Assembly: GCA_963576725.1 (NCBI GenBank)
Contig: OY755240.1
Location: 61,814,633 to 61,878,632, forward strand
Length of the DNA: 64,000 nucleotides
Source: Azorinus chamasolen
Taxonomy: Eukaryota > Mollusca > Bivalvia > Cardiida > Solecurtidae
Direction: 5' to 3'
Positions within the stretch are counted from its first letter, which is position 1. Each line of letters opens with the position of its first letter. Of the stretch, positions 1-12,700 are shown in pieces. The notes under the pieces are model-generated. The model had not been told where the DNA came from. It searched no databases and was given only the letters and a program-made list of their open reading frames with translations. Made by a program: the position numbers and the translations under genes.

Positions 1-45
1 CGATCTATTGCCGTTTTTTTACTTACTTTCTATTCGTTTAGGTTA

Positions 46-258
46 TTAGCCCATTCCTCCATGGGCTATTTTTAGACGTACCTGCTTTGAATAAATCTAC
101 CGAAAAGGAGCATTTACTAGAGAATATGACACTTTTAGAATTATGTACTTTGGAAACCATTGTGGTCAGTGGAGCATTTGCTCCTCTATTTATCACAACG
201 GTTTAAAACATTGACCTGCGGAAGCGTCAAAAGGCGTCAATATGAGGGAATGGGTTAA
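46..258 (-). mobile_element. A-type TTAA MITE
   Basis: The left end reads TTAGCCCATTCCTCCATGGG and the right end TATGAGGGAATGGGTTAA. The central hairpin around 171-205 is a decayed version of the A-type stem. The TTAA flank is intact on the right only. Confidence 0.8.
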
Positions 259-276
259 GAAACTATTGACCGAGTG

Positions 277-345
277 TCAAACAGCTTCGATCCTGATGAG
301 ATGCCAAGTAACTTGGCGTCTCATCAGGACCCAGTCCATTGCATA
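277..345. mobile_element. C-type hairpin
   Basis: The stem is built of GATCCTGATGAGATGCCAAG and its complement GCGTCTCATCAGGACCCA. Outer ends are not clear. Confidence 0.65.
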
Positions 346-476
346 TGCGGATCAAATTGCGCTCAGTAGAACAAGGTTCAATATAGAGTAGGATCTATTG
401 TGACAAAAAAAAATTGAATCAAAGATAAACTAATATAACTCGAAGTGTATAACTAATGATTCTGACCAATACATAA

Positions 477-560
477 CATATCGAGGGTTTGACGCAAAAC
501 TATTTAACTCCTTCACAAAGTGAAGGAGTTACAATAGTTTTGCACCAAGCCCTCGATATG
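477..560. repeat. G-type long perfect palindrome
   Basis: CATATCGAGGG at the left is mirrored by CCCTCGATATG at the right, with apex CTCCTTCACAAAGTGAAGGAG. A second copy lies at 23044-23133. There is no space for a protein; this is a foldback-type element. Confidence 0.8.
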
Positions 561-749
561 TATTAAGTAATTAACCACTTCAACGCGAGGAATAAGCATA
601 CTGGCATTTGCAAACAGCGCATATCCATATAGTGCTCCTAGAAAGGAGGCCTTCTGATTAGGCTCCTACATCGTTTTGTCATTCAAAATCTCTTCCCAAG
701 GTATACCCTTTCATACCGAATGGACGCATTATACTTTTAATGGACCATT

Positions 750-920
750 TCATTTAAATTTAAACATTTTCAAGAATAGCTCCTTTATTTGTCCACCAAA
801 ACCTTTACTTTGACTACTCTCTTCGAGACGATTGTAAGGAGTGGTCACAGTACAGGGTTTGTTGGAGAAATGACGATTTTTAGTGTTTGGGTACGCACCT
901 TTGTAGTAACCGGAATTGCA
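750..920 (-). mobile_element. F-type hairpin MITE, diverged
   Basis: It has the F layout: an AACATTTTCAAGAATAGCTCC shoulder shortened here, a stem based on CCACCAAAACC, an apex TCTTCGAGACGA, then GTGGTCACAGTACAGGGTTT and GGGTACGCACCTTTGT. Several stem mismatches mark it as old. Confidence 0.7.
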
Positions 921-949
921 ATAAAAACCAACAAAGCAACCCCAGGTTA

Positions 950-1895
950 ACATAGGTCTAATTGGGATACTGATTGCGCCATCGTAACGACAACCAAAAT
1001 AAGTCTAATAAAGATAGGCCCACATGATAGTATGTAACAACATGGGAAAGTACACCACAGTCTATAATGATCACCAAAAACAAGTCTTATTAGGATAGTC
1101 GAACATGGTGTATATACTATATAGTATACACTGTCTACAACAACCTCCAAAATAAGTCAAACTAGAAATGTGTCCATAGGACACTGACGCCTCCACTTCA
1201 GATTTTTTGTCACAGAAAGTAAGGGCCATAATCATTATAAAATTGATATATGCTCATGAACATGTATGTAAAGTATGTAACGACTGAAGCGATTTACATG
1301 GCTATCGAATTTGACCAAGATATAATTGCCACAAACATGTGTGTAAAGTTTGGTGAGGATTGGACAAATACTTTCCAAGAAAGAGTCCGGACAAGATATT
1401 TTCAAAGTAATTTTTTGAATATAAAGGGCCGCAACTCTTAAACGACTAAAACATTTTACATGGCTATCAAACGTGACCAAGATATAATGACAATAAACAC
1501 GTGTGTAAAGTTTGGTGTGGATTGGAAAAATACTATCCAAGAAAGATTCCGGACAATATACATGTATTTTTAAAGTCATTTAAACGACTGAAGTGATTTA
1601 TATGACTATCGAACTTGACCAAGATATAATAGCCATAAACATGTGTATAAATGTTTGGTGTGAATTGGACAAATACTTTTCTTGGAGTCCGGACAAGATA
1701 TTTTTAAAGTCGTTTTTGCAAATAAAGGGCAACAACTCATAAACGACTTAATCAATTTGCATGGCTATTACACACGACCAAGATATAATGGCCACAAACA
1801 TATGTGTAAAGTTTGGTGAGGATTGGACAAATACTTTCCAAGAAAGAGTCCGAACAAATTATTCTAGATGTATGTACGGACGGACGTACGGACAA
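950..1895 (+). mobile_element. Helitron/pearl-like element with tandem core units
   Basis: Four core units of about 143-160 bp begin near 1298, 1457, 1600 and 1760. Each carries GACCAAGATATAAT followed by GTGTAAAGTTTGG and CAAATACTTTCCAAGAAAGA. The block ends in GACGGACG-type microsatellite at about 1877-1890. This layout resembles the non-autonomous Helitron-like elements of bivalves. The 950-1160 segment has A/T-rich dyads and shares GTCGAACATGGT-like text with 2968-3030. Open frames across it follow the repeat period and are not genes. Confidence 0.55.
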
Positions 1896-1983
1896 GAGCA
1901 ACCCTGTATACCACCACATTGTGGGGGCATAGCAAGGACATGTTGCACTGCTATGCAATACACGAGTCCCCTCACCGGAGTAA

Positions 1984-2000
1984 AAAAAACTCCCCCCCCC
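1984..2000 (+). repeat. Poly(A)/poly(C) tract
   Basis: A short A run is followed by about 12 C bases, next to CATCCCACCCATCC. It lies between two tandem-core elements and may be a slippage site. Confidence 0.7.
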
Positions 2001-2129
2001 CCCATCCCACCCATCCATGATATAGTTGACCATGGTATATACACGAACCATCTGAATGGCATTTGTAAAAATCACAAGACAGACAATATAAAAAAGGGGA
2101 ATAATAATGGGAACGAGTAGATAAAGAGG

Positions 2130-2960
2130 TATTGAAATATGGAAAAAGGGGAATTACTCCAAAATATTGATGCTAGAGTTATGACCCTTGTGCATGACAT
2201 TTTCCCTCATGATGCTTGTTCCATGTGTGAAGTTATAATGAATTTGGCCTACCCATGTAGAAGATATGGCCCGGAGACAGACGGACAGAGCGTGGAAATA
2301 TGAAAAGGGAGATTAACTGAAAAATATTTATGCAAGATTTATGACCTTTGTGCTTGAACTTTCTCTCGTTATGCTTGTTCCATATGTGGAGTTTCAAATT
2401 AATTGAACGAGTAGATAAAGTGTTATTGTCCGGACAAGAAAATATGAAAAATGGGATTTACTCCAAAAATATTGATGCTAGTGTTGTGGCCCTTGTGAAT
2501 GACTTTCTCTGATGATGCTTGTTCCATGTATGAAGTAATAATGAGATAAGGCCCGGACATGAAGCGTGATAGACGGGCAGAGCGTGAAAATATGAAAAAG
2601 GGAATAACTAAAATAAAATTTGACGCTAGAGTGACGGCCTTTCTGCAGGCTACTTTCTCTCATCATGCTTGTTCCATATGTGAAGTTTCAAATCAGTTGA
2701 ACGAGTAGATTAAGTGTTATTATCCGGACAAGAAAATATGAAAAATGGGACTTATTGATGCTAGTGTTATGGCCCTTGTGCATGAAACTTCCTCTCATTA
2801 TACTTGTTCCATTCGAGGTGTTGTAATGAATTTAGCCTACTCTTGTAGGAGATATGACCTGGACACGAAGCATGACAGACGGACGGACAACGGGCGGACA
2901 GATAGACAGAATCGAGCAAATCTATATAGTCCCCCAACCGGTAACCGGTGAGGGACTAAT
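2130..2960 (+). mobile_element. Helitron-like element with terminal hairpin
   Basis: Core units of roughly 130-160 bp repeat ATTGATGCTAG...TATGGCCCTTGTGCATGA and end in GACAGACGGACGG microsatellite. A terminal hairpin at 2928-2956 pairs AGTCCCCCAACCGG with its complement around ACCGGTGAGGGACT. Tandem core, then microsatellite, then hairpin matches the elements at 24515-25676 and 48826-50293. No transposase or helicase coding remains. Confidence 0.6.
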
Positions 2961-3079
2961 AAGAATAGTCCAACATGGTATAGTAGATCTATACAACTGT
3001 CTACAACGACCACCGGTAAAGGACATTAAGTTTAATATTAATATAGGTGATGAAGACTGGTGGCAACTTAATGCAGGGT

Positions 3080-3545
3080 GAACTACCGCCTGCCTGAATG
3101 AGACGGTAGCTTAAGACAGGTTTTACACTATTTTATCTACTGTCTTGGATTAAATTTTTTCTATCCAGTTAGAAGACATTTAAATTTCGATAAGAGATAT
3201 TTGGATACGAAATATAGGGGTCGGGGATTTTCTATGTCTATTTTTATGAGTACCAACTATCAAAGGTCATTTTAATGAGTATCACCAATACAAGGTTTGT
3301 CAGAGAAACGAGAGATTTTGATTGGCCTGTAGGCTACTTCTCTTATCTGCAGGCTATGTCCGCTTCATCAGATTATGATATATAGATCTACCCCGATGCT
3401 GTTTTTTTTTATTCTTTTTAGGTTTATTATTATTATTATTATTATACAACTGAACTGATGCGGATAATACAGACCCTGGTAAAAGTTGTTCTATCGTAGC
3501 ATCTTGCGTTTGTTCTCAATACCTGCAAATGTCATAACTGTCCGG
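3080..3545. other. Non-coding upstream region
   Basis: This stretch has no credible coding. It holds a (TTA)n microsatellite at about 3421-3446 and A/T-rich unique sequence leading into the candidate promoter. Confidence 0.5.
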
Positions 3546-3548
3546 TTG

Positions 3549-3582
3549 TGACGTCACGTTATCTTATGACGTCATGACGTCG
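3549..3582 (+). promoter_or_regulatory. Cluster of three CRE-like motifs
   Basis: TGACGTCA occurs at 3549-3556 and 3567-3574, with TGACGTCG immediately after at 3575-3582. CREB/ATF proteins bind TGACGTCA in animals. The cluster sits 117-150 bp upstream of the candidate start codon at 3699. Core promoter elements such as a TATA box are not obvious. Placement supports a promoter; function is inferred. Confidence 0.5.
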
Positions 3583-3698
3583 TTACCAACATAGTATCAG
3601 CGTCAAAGTTAATGATGTAGTTAAGAGGCAACGCTGTATTTAAGAACGATGACAATTATTCACTGGAAAGCTCATCGTAAGAAGTAGGAAATAAAAAC

Positions 3699-3705
3699 AT
3701 GACAG
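3699..3705 (+). CDS. Exon 1 of the six-exon gene (ATG ACA G)
   Basis: A seven-nucleotide coding piece, ATGACAG, is followed by the strong donor GTAAGC. It ends in phase 1, which is what exon 2 requires. A competing donor at 3741 would leave phase 0 and run into a TAG in exon 2, so it is disfavoured. An untranslated leader must lie upstream. An unseen exon in the 5.6-kb intron 1 cannot be excluded. Confidence 0.5.
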
Positions 3706-6700
3706 GTAAGCTTAGGAGATGTATTTTGCCAGATTGTCAGGTAATGGGGATATTTCAGATACGAACATCCTTTTGACTTTCGTCCCACCAAATATCCAGC
3801 TGTGATTAGTCGTTAGAATCGTCACAAAGAGGGGTTTCTTACGACATTAAACTTCGTTTGAATAGTCATAAGATATGTCTTAGCGGGGGAAATAGGGTTG
3901 CGATTAGAAATTGTGTTGCGCTTGAAAATAGGGATGCGATTGGGAAGTAGGGTTACCATTGGAAATAGGGTTGTGATTGGGAAGTATAGTTGCGATTGGA
4001 AATAGGGTTGCGATTGGAAAAAGGGATGTGATTGGGAAGTGGGGTTGCGATTTAGTGAAATTGGAGATAGGGTTGCGAAGTGTTGATCGTTTCTCCATCA
4101 AACCTAAACTTGCAACTACTCATTAGAATCGTCTGAAACAGAATAGTCTAATGAGTAGTCACAACTTAAGCCCTTTTAACCACCTCACGCTTCTGGGGTC
4201 CTGATTTTTCTACTGATCTTCATGTATAATATTTCACATTGGTACAAGTGTCCGGTATTTTTTTCAATCCAAGTTCAGAATATGTCTTAGCCCTTATCGT
4301 GCTGAAAAAACTATGTCTGCCAAAACTCTGATCAGATGCATTTTTTACTTACTTCTGATTCGTACAAGCTGAGAAACTGTCTTGAATGTCGAACAGCTTG
4401 GATCCTGATGAGACGCCGAGTTACTCGGCGTCTCATCTGGGTCCAAACTGTTTACAAATGCTAGTAAGCTCGCGCTAAGCACGATAAGGGTTTAAGGACC
4501 AAAGTCGAACACTATTTTCAAATATATCAAAGTTATTAAGAATCTTGAAGAAACATTGATTGGAGCTGTTGAGTTTAAAAAACAACACTAACATGAGTTC
4601 CAGGGCTGGAACAATATATTGTCTTTACTTTGTAATCCTAACTCCGATATCCTTGACCTAACTAGTATTTGCAAACAGTTTGGAATGAGATGAGAAACCG
4701 AGTAACTCGGCGTCTCATCAGGACCCAGCTGTTTGACACTCGGTCAGTAATTCTCAAAAGCTCGTTCGATTCGCCAGTAGTCAAAATTGCACAACATCCA
4801 AATTTTGAGCAAACATAATTTTTCACAGTGGGGTAAATTTTTAGCCCTCTACTCCTTAAATCCGCATTTCTACGCCTTTGCAAACAGAGCAGACCCATAT
4901 TGGACGGCTCCTGATCAGGGTCTGCTCTGTTTGCTTATGAGATAATATAAATATATTTCTGTAGTTTTTGCCTTAACTAAATCTTCCTATTTCCGTGTGC
5001 TATTATAACAATTAATCTAATTAATATTCATGATATCATTATTTCTTACATTATCATTCATGGAATAAATGTTAAATGTTAAATAATTCACCGTTTCTAC
5101 TATACTCGAGATTTCATTTTGTACGTATTAATGAAAGTAGATCTAGTAAAGTTATATAAATCTTTAATCAGTCTGATAAACCACATGAGTCATGTTTTGG
5201 TCCTAACTCTAACCTCACTTTATCCCATTCCCTCATATTGACGCTTTTTAACGCCTCTGTACTTTCTGAAACCATTGTGATAAATAGAGCATTTGCTCCT
5301 GCGGAGAAAATGCTCTATTTATCACAATGGTTTCGAAACTACAAAATTCTAAAATGTTCCTTTTCTCTAGTAAATGCTCCTTTTCGGTAGATTTAATAAA
5401 AGAGGTAAGATCTAAAAATAGCCTAATAGGGAATGGGTTAAAACATGTCTGCTCATATTCGGATATGGTGCACTTTCGAATACTTCCGATTCGATAAAAC
5501 TTTGAGGAACATTTAGTCGAGTGTGAATCAGTTTAGATCCTGATCTGACATCGAGTTACTCGGCATCTCATCTGGATTCCAGCTGTTTGTACATACGAGT
5601 CTAGTCGTGAATAGCCTTATAAGGATTAAACCTTTACTCCATAAATACGCCTTTCTACGCCTTTGCAAACAGAGTAGACCCAGATCAGACGGCTCCTGTA
5701 GGAGCCGTCTCATCAGAGCCTGCTCTGATTGCTTATGATGTAATATAGATATGATTCTACACTTTCTGCCTTTGTCAAAAAACTCTGTATCCATGTCCTA
5801 TTGTAACAATTGATAGAATTAATATTGATGACGTCATTACATTGTACATGGATATTCATAGAGTAAAGGGTTAAAGCAAGATCCAATTCTAAAAACTAGT
5901 TTGCACTAATGCTTTCTGTGAATCAAATATAGACATTTGAAAAGTAGATCTAGGTGAAATGTCAAGTAACTCGTCGTCCCATTACGTGTAGGATCCAAAC
6001 TGTTTGACAATAGGACACTGATTTTGAAAAGAAAATTCACAGCTCCAGGTAAGATGCGTAAATTTAATCATTTTCAATAATAGCTCCTATATATCTCCAC
6101 CAAACCCTATACTGTGACCACTCTTTAGAATCGTCTCGAAGAGACGATTCTAAAGAGTGGTCACAGTATAGGGTTTGGTGGAGAAATGACGATTCTAGAA
6201 TTTGGGTACGCACCCTTGTCTGTAGCTCTGGAAATGCTCAGAAACATTTGCTAAATGATGATTGAGGCAGATGACAACTTTGACAGACGACTGTTATTTA
6301 ATCGTTTACTCCACAAATACGCCTTGCTAGACATTTTCAAACAGAGTAGACCCAGATCAAACGGCTCTTGTATGAGTGTTCTGAGCTGGGTCTGTTCTGT
6401 TTGCTTATGAATTAATATAGATATCATTCTACAGTTTCTGCCATGGCTAATATTTCCTTTGTCAATGTACTCTTATTAATTTAGTTGATATTCATGATGT
6501 CATTATTTCATACATGAATATTCATGGAGTAAATGGTTAATGGAGAACCATCATTTTCACATACAGTAAAACCTCGATTATTCGAACACTAAAATACATA
6601 TTATTATCGATCTTTAAGACAGGTGGCAGCTTAATGCATGGTGAAAGTCATGCAGAAAGCTCCTCTAGGAGCTTTCTGCATGACTTTCATCATGCATTAA

Positions 6701-9700
6701 GCAGTCACCTGCCTAAAAGGGTCTAAATTCGTTTATAACGAAAATTCGAATAATCGAGATTTTACTGTATACGAATTCGTCACACGTGAAAAATTTGTAC
6801 TATTTCCTCGCACATGTGCGACAAATACGTACACATAATTATGTCACTTACATGTACTTGTGACACTTTCGATGGTACTTATAGGTGGTTAAAATGGAAC
6901 TCGAAAATTTCATAATATCGACTTGTCACAGTAACATATTCGTATGTACAGTAAAACCCCGCTAATGCGACCACCAAAAAGGGGCATACTTCTGTGTGGC
7001 ATAGGCAGGTGGTAGCTTAATGCAGGACGAAAGTTATGCAGAAAGCTCCTATAGGAGCTTTCTGCATAACTCTCGTCCTGCATTAAGCAACCACCTGCTT
7101 TAAACGACACCAGTGGCTGTTTATTAAGTGGTCGCATTAGCGGGGTTTTACTGTACTTGTCACACATGTGTGAGGAATACGTGCACTTTTTTCATCTGTG
7201 TGACGAATTCGTATGTCTGAAAATTGGGATTCAACAAGGGTTTCCTTATGGAATGATATACAATGTCCATGTATATCTGCTTCTTCAGTTTCTGCCATGG
7301 CAAAAAAATCTATATCCCTGTGGTATTAAAACAAATTCAGCTAAATTAATGTAATAAATGATTCGTGTTCCCATTATTTCTAACATGAATAGGATAAACC
7401 ACCCCGTTAGCACGCAGTCTACTGTATCAGACTTTATTGTCTCATTTTGTTTTGTTGCTTTTTTATTTTTTCTCAAGTTCAAGATGACACTGGAAGACTG
7501 GTTCTTCCGAAGATTCCAGGCGGTTTCCTTGTGTCCGGGAACAGAGAACACACACAGAGTAAGACAATCAAATATAGTACAATACGGCGTCTGATCAGAG
7601 TCTACACTGTTTGCTGATAGGAAATTCAATATAAAACAAAACAAAAATGAAAATTTAGATCAGACACCCCTTATATAAAAGATAGACTAATCCAATATAT
7701 AAGCATGGAAAATCCACTGGGAGCAAATAGGTTAATATAGAATTGTTCTAAACTGTACCACTACACATATCAAGAAACACGTGTAACAGTTTAATGCAGG
7801 TCGAAAATAATGCTGAAAGCTCCTACAGCATTACTTTAGTCATAGGAGCTTTCAGCATTACTGTAGACCTACATTAAGCTTTGAACTTGAGAAATTGGTC
7901 AGATTGGAAATTGGATAATAAATTCTGAAGGGAGGTGACTCGAACCTCTGAAACTCGAAACTCGAACCTCTGTTATCTCGAAGTAATTTGTATGGTCCTT
8001 TGAAGTTCGAGATATCGAATTCCTTTGGATAACTCGAACATCCGTTTTTTTCGAAGTAATTTGTATGGTCCATTGAAGTTCGAGATATCGAAGTTCAACA
8101 GTATAGTACAACCTCTCCACAGCGACCTTTAATGATGGGTCGTATAAACAGGTGGTAGATTAATGTATAACGAATGTGGACCCTATAGAGAGGTTCTACA
8201 AGATCTAAAATGCGTGTCAAACCCATTCGTAGGCTATTTAAAGATCCAATCTCTTTGACAAAAAATCCCAAAAAGGAGCATTTATTAGAATAAAGGAAAC
8301 TTTAGGATTTGTGTAGTTTTTAAACCATTGTGATAAATAGAGCATTTGCTCCATAGGAGCAAATACTCTACTTATCACAATGGTTTCAAAAGGTGATTTT
8401 TACAGAGGCGTCAAAATGTGTCAATACGAAGGAATGGGTTAATATTTCATGACATTTTAACCTCTCTCAAGCGACATTCTATTGTGGGTCTTATAGAAAG
8501 GTGGTAGCTAAATACAGAACGAACGAAAAGACGTTCTACAATATTGAAAATACGTGTTCAATATTTCAATACAATAAATCCTTTCTTCAGCGACTTGTCA
8601 ATCGAAGCTTAATTACTGGGTCTTATAGAAAAACAGTTTATAGCTTGATATCAGTTCTATATAAAGCACAGTTAAGTTTTTCTGATACGACCATTCAAAA
8701 CAGGTTTAATTCTGAATTTTTAAAACAGGCGATAACTTAATCCGTACAATGCGAGACACTGGTCACTAATGTCCTTTGCAAACAGTGCAGACCCAGATGA
8801 GAGAGCTCCTAGAGGATCCCTCTCATCAGGGTCTTCACTATTTGTCATGTTACACTTTTCTTTAGAAAAACTCTAAATACTCACCACAAGCTTGATCTGT
8901 TTGAATTTTGGAATAATCCATTTGAAAATTCAGCATTGTATAAAGGTCAATGCAGGTCAAAAGCTCCTATTTCGATTTCGATTTAGAATGATTTACTGTA
9001 GATGAGAATGGAGTAATTGGGTTGATATTCAAATTGTCATCATATGAAGAGTACAGTAGAACTCCTTTAATGCGACCACTTAATGTATTAACATGTGTGT
9101 CTTTATAAGCAGGTGGTTGCTTAATGCAGGGCAAAAGTAATACAGAAAGCTCCTGTAGGAGCTTTCTGCATTACTTTTGTCCTGCATTAAGCTACCACCT
9201 GCATCTAGCACCCAGAATTATACTTCTTCTTGGTGGTAGCATTAGCGGGGGTTTTACTGTATATATCACGTATTGTTTCTTTTTTACAGAAAGAAATGAG
9301 AAAAGGAGAAAGCAAAAGACAGTCACCAGACTAGAAGATCTCTCTAATAGGCTACATGGCAACCATAACCATGCCATTGTTAAACAGAAGAAAGGTTTGT
9401 TAACAGAAATAACGTTCGTGACTTCAGTCGTAAATAACTCGTTGATTTAGAGTCCCTAAAAGGGGTCATAGGCAAACAGTTTAGATCCAGTTTAGATGAC
9501 AATAGAGAGAGTCCTCTGAATAGGATGTGTAGTGTCTGATAACTAATTATTTCAATACTACATCACATGAACAGAATACTTTATTTCTTATAATTGTTGT
9601 TGTTCTTCTTCTTTCCCATCTCTTAGTCCTTCTCATACTGAAAACAATAATGTCTGCTCAATGTCTGAGTTGCTGAATTTTTCACAGACTTCCGATTCCA

Positions 9701-12700
9701 GTAAGCTTTTGAGAAATTATTGAACGAGAGTCTCGCTGTGAAATAAAAGTCTGCCCATATTTGGATCTGATGCAATATACTCGACGTCTCATCTGGATCC
9801 AAACTATTTACAAATGCACAATGAAGAAAATATTCCAAAAAAGGGAATTAATATAATACATAAATATTTGAATATCTCTGATCTATTTCGACCACTACGG
9901 GGCTTTTTCAAAGATTATCATATCAAAATACACGTCACGTTTTTGTTCAGCCATAAAATCAAAGAGAATAAATTAGATCAGATCTATTCAAGTATTAATG
10001 TATTTACAAATGCTTATCAAGAGTTGCTGCAAACTTTTGTGTTAACACTTTATTTGATATACATGCATTTTGATGCCTTTGCAAACAGTGCAGACCCAGA
10101 TCAGACGGCTCCTGTAGGAGCCGTCTGATCAGGGTCTACCCTGTTTGCTTAAGAAATAATAATGATATGATTCTACAAATTCTGAAATGGCAATTTCGTT
10201 TGTCTATATGTCATTATAAAATAATTTAAGATAACGACTCTTTATGAAGTCATGAAACTCCCTGTTTGCTTATGGAATTATATAGATATGATTCTACAGA
10301 AGGAAAATATGTTGTGTTCATATACTTTTGTATTCAAATATCTTTGAAACCAATTCTTCTTATTAAAATATTCATCAGGTTCAATAATTAAACAAAGCAA
10401 CAGATATAGGTGCGTACTCAAATACTAAAATGGTCATTTTCTCCACCAAACCCTATGTTGTGACCACTCTTTAGAATCGTCTCTTCGCGACGATTCTAAA
10501 GAGTGGTAACAACATAGGGTTTGGTGGAAAATAAAGAAGCTATTCTTCAAAATGTTTTAATTTACGCATCTTATCTGGACATGTGTTGTTAAATGATCTG
10601 AAAAGAAACAATGTTGGTGTAAGAAATGTGGTGAGTGAAAGAATATAAAAAGAACTACATGTCTATTTTTAGAAGTAATCCCAAGACCAGTAAAGCTGTC
10701 AGCTCTTAAGGAAAAGAAAAGAAAGGCTGATAACCAGACAGAGGAAATAAAACTGCCAGGGCTATGCAAGCTACCGGCCATAAACGTGTGTCCCAGTGAG
10801 AAGAATAACAGGACACCAGTAAGGTAGGTCCGGACTTTGGTTTTTACAGCTACAGTAAGTCTCGCTAATATAACCAATCAGATGAAGTATAATTCTGGAT
10901 TTTTAAACAGGTGGTTGCGTAACCCTTTTCTCCATAAGTACGCTATGGCCCAAACTTTCTGTGTTCATATCTCATAAATATTCGTGGTGGAAAGGGTTAA
11001 CCCTTTGTATCCTAAATATTCAAAGTAGAGCGGCCGATTAACACACTCCCTCCTAGTGACGCATTTTGGCGCCTCTGTAAAAGTCACATTTTGAAACCAT
11101 TGTGATAAATAAAGCATTTGCTCCATAGGAGCAAATGCTTTATTTATCACAATGGTTTCAAAACTACACAATTCTAAAATTCTCCTTTTCTATAGTTAAT
11201 GCTCCTTTTCAGTAGATTTATTCAAAGAGGTTGGGTCTTTAGTTTGTATAAAGACAACAATGGATATAAGAGTATTTATTTTTTTGTCTGTCTGTGCTCA
11301 TATCTCATAAATATTCATGCTGGAAAGGGTTAACCCTTTGTATCCGAAATATTCAAAGTAGAGCGGCCGATTAACACACTCCCTCCTAGTGACGCATTTT
11401 GGCGCCTCTGTAAAAGTCACATTTTGAAACTATTGTGATAAATAGAGCATTTGCTCCATAGGAGCAAATGCTTTATTTATCACAATGGTTTCAAAACTAC
11501 ACAATTCTTCAATTCTCATTTTCTATAGTTAATGCTCCTTTTCGGTAGATTTATTCAAAGAGGCTGGGTCTAAAATAGTCTAGGAGGGGAATGGGTTAAT
11601 GCCAAACAGTAAAGTCCATTCAGTATGGAATACCTTACATTTGCGAGAGGAGTTTGAATAGCAAAGAGTGCAGACCCTGATCAAAAGGTTTCTAGAGTAA
11701 CCCTCTGGTCTCTGTTTGCACATGCCAGCACAGTAGAACTTGTTCTAAGCGACCCGTCATTCTACTGAACATAGTAGTCTTAAAAAACGCAACTGGTTGC
11801 TTAATGCAGGGCAAAAGGAAATATCCTATAGGAGCGTTCTGCACTGCTTTTGACCTGCATCAAGCTACCACCTACCTTAGAGACCATAATCAGACCTCTT
11901 TGTGTGGCCTTTTAAGACAGGTATTACTGTACATTCGTTCCCGCTTTCAAAGGGTGAAATATAGTTATTTACATAATAAAATATTGGTACATCTACGAGC
12001 CTCCAACAAGTCTCAGCTACACACCACTACTGATATGGAAGAGCCACTAATACAATTCATAACTATGTAAAATGATGCCTTGTATCGAACACACGGCCTC
12101 TCACTATAGCGAAAATGATCTCTATACCAACAAAATTATCGATGCCCATGCATACTGATTAACCTGTCGTTATATCAACTCATTCTCCCCTGGGCTATTT
12201 TTAGACCCAACCTCTTTAAATATATCTACCGAAAAGGAGTATTAACTAGAGGAAAGGGAAAAAATATTTGTTGTAGTTTGAAACCATTGTGATAAATAGA
12301 GCATTTGTTCCTATAGGAGCAAATGTTCTATTTATCACAATGGTTTCACAAAGTGACTACTATAGATGCGCATAAATGCGTCACTAGAGGATAATAATAA
12401 TAATAATAATAAAGATAATGTGTTAAGAATATAAGAAGCTGTTCGTCTTGAGCTTGAATTAACCGCCGTAGCCTTGAATAACCGGTTTAACCTTGAATTA
12501 AACGTTTAACCTTGATTTGACCGTTTAACCTTGAATAATTCATCTCAACCTTGAATTTACCGACATAGCCTTTAAATTATCCATGATAACATTAAATTAC
12601 ATATTGTAACCATCTTTACATTGAATTAGTCGACTTAATCCTTAATTAAGCGCCTTAAACTTAAATTAAATTATAACCTTATATTAACTTAATCAGCTTA

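Noticed and set aside
3741..3746. Alternative exon 1 donor GTAATG
   Set aside because: It leaves phase 0, which meets a TAG in exon 2; the upstream GTAAGC gives the correct phase.
7285..7644. 119-codon minus and 78-codon plus frames in overlapping DNA
   Set aside because: They overlap B-type MITE shoulders and A/T runs and show no family motif.
9124..9450. 108-codon frame taken as a single gene
   Set aside because: Its first half is the D1 MITE core; only 9290-9394 is exon. The rest runs past the GTTTGT donor.
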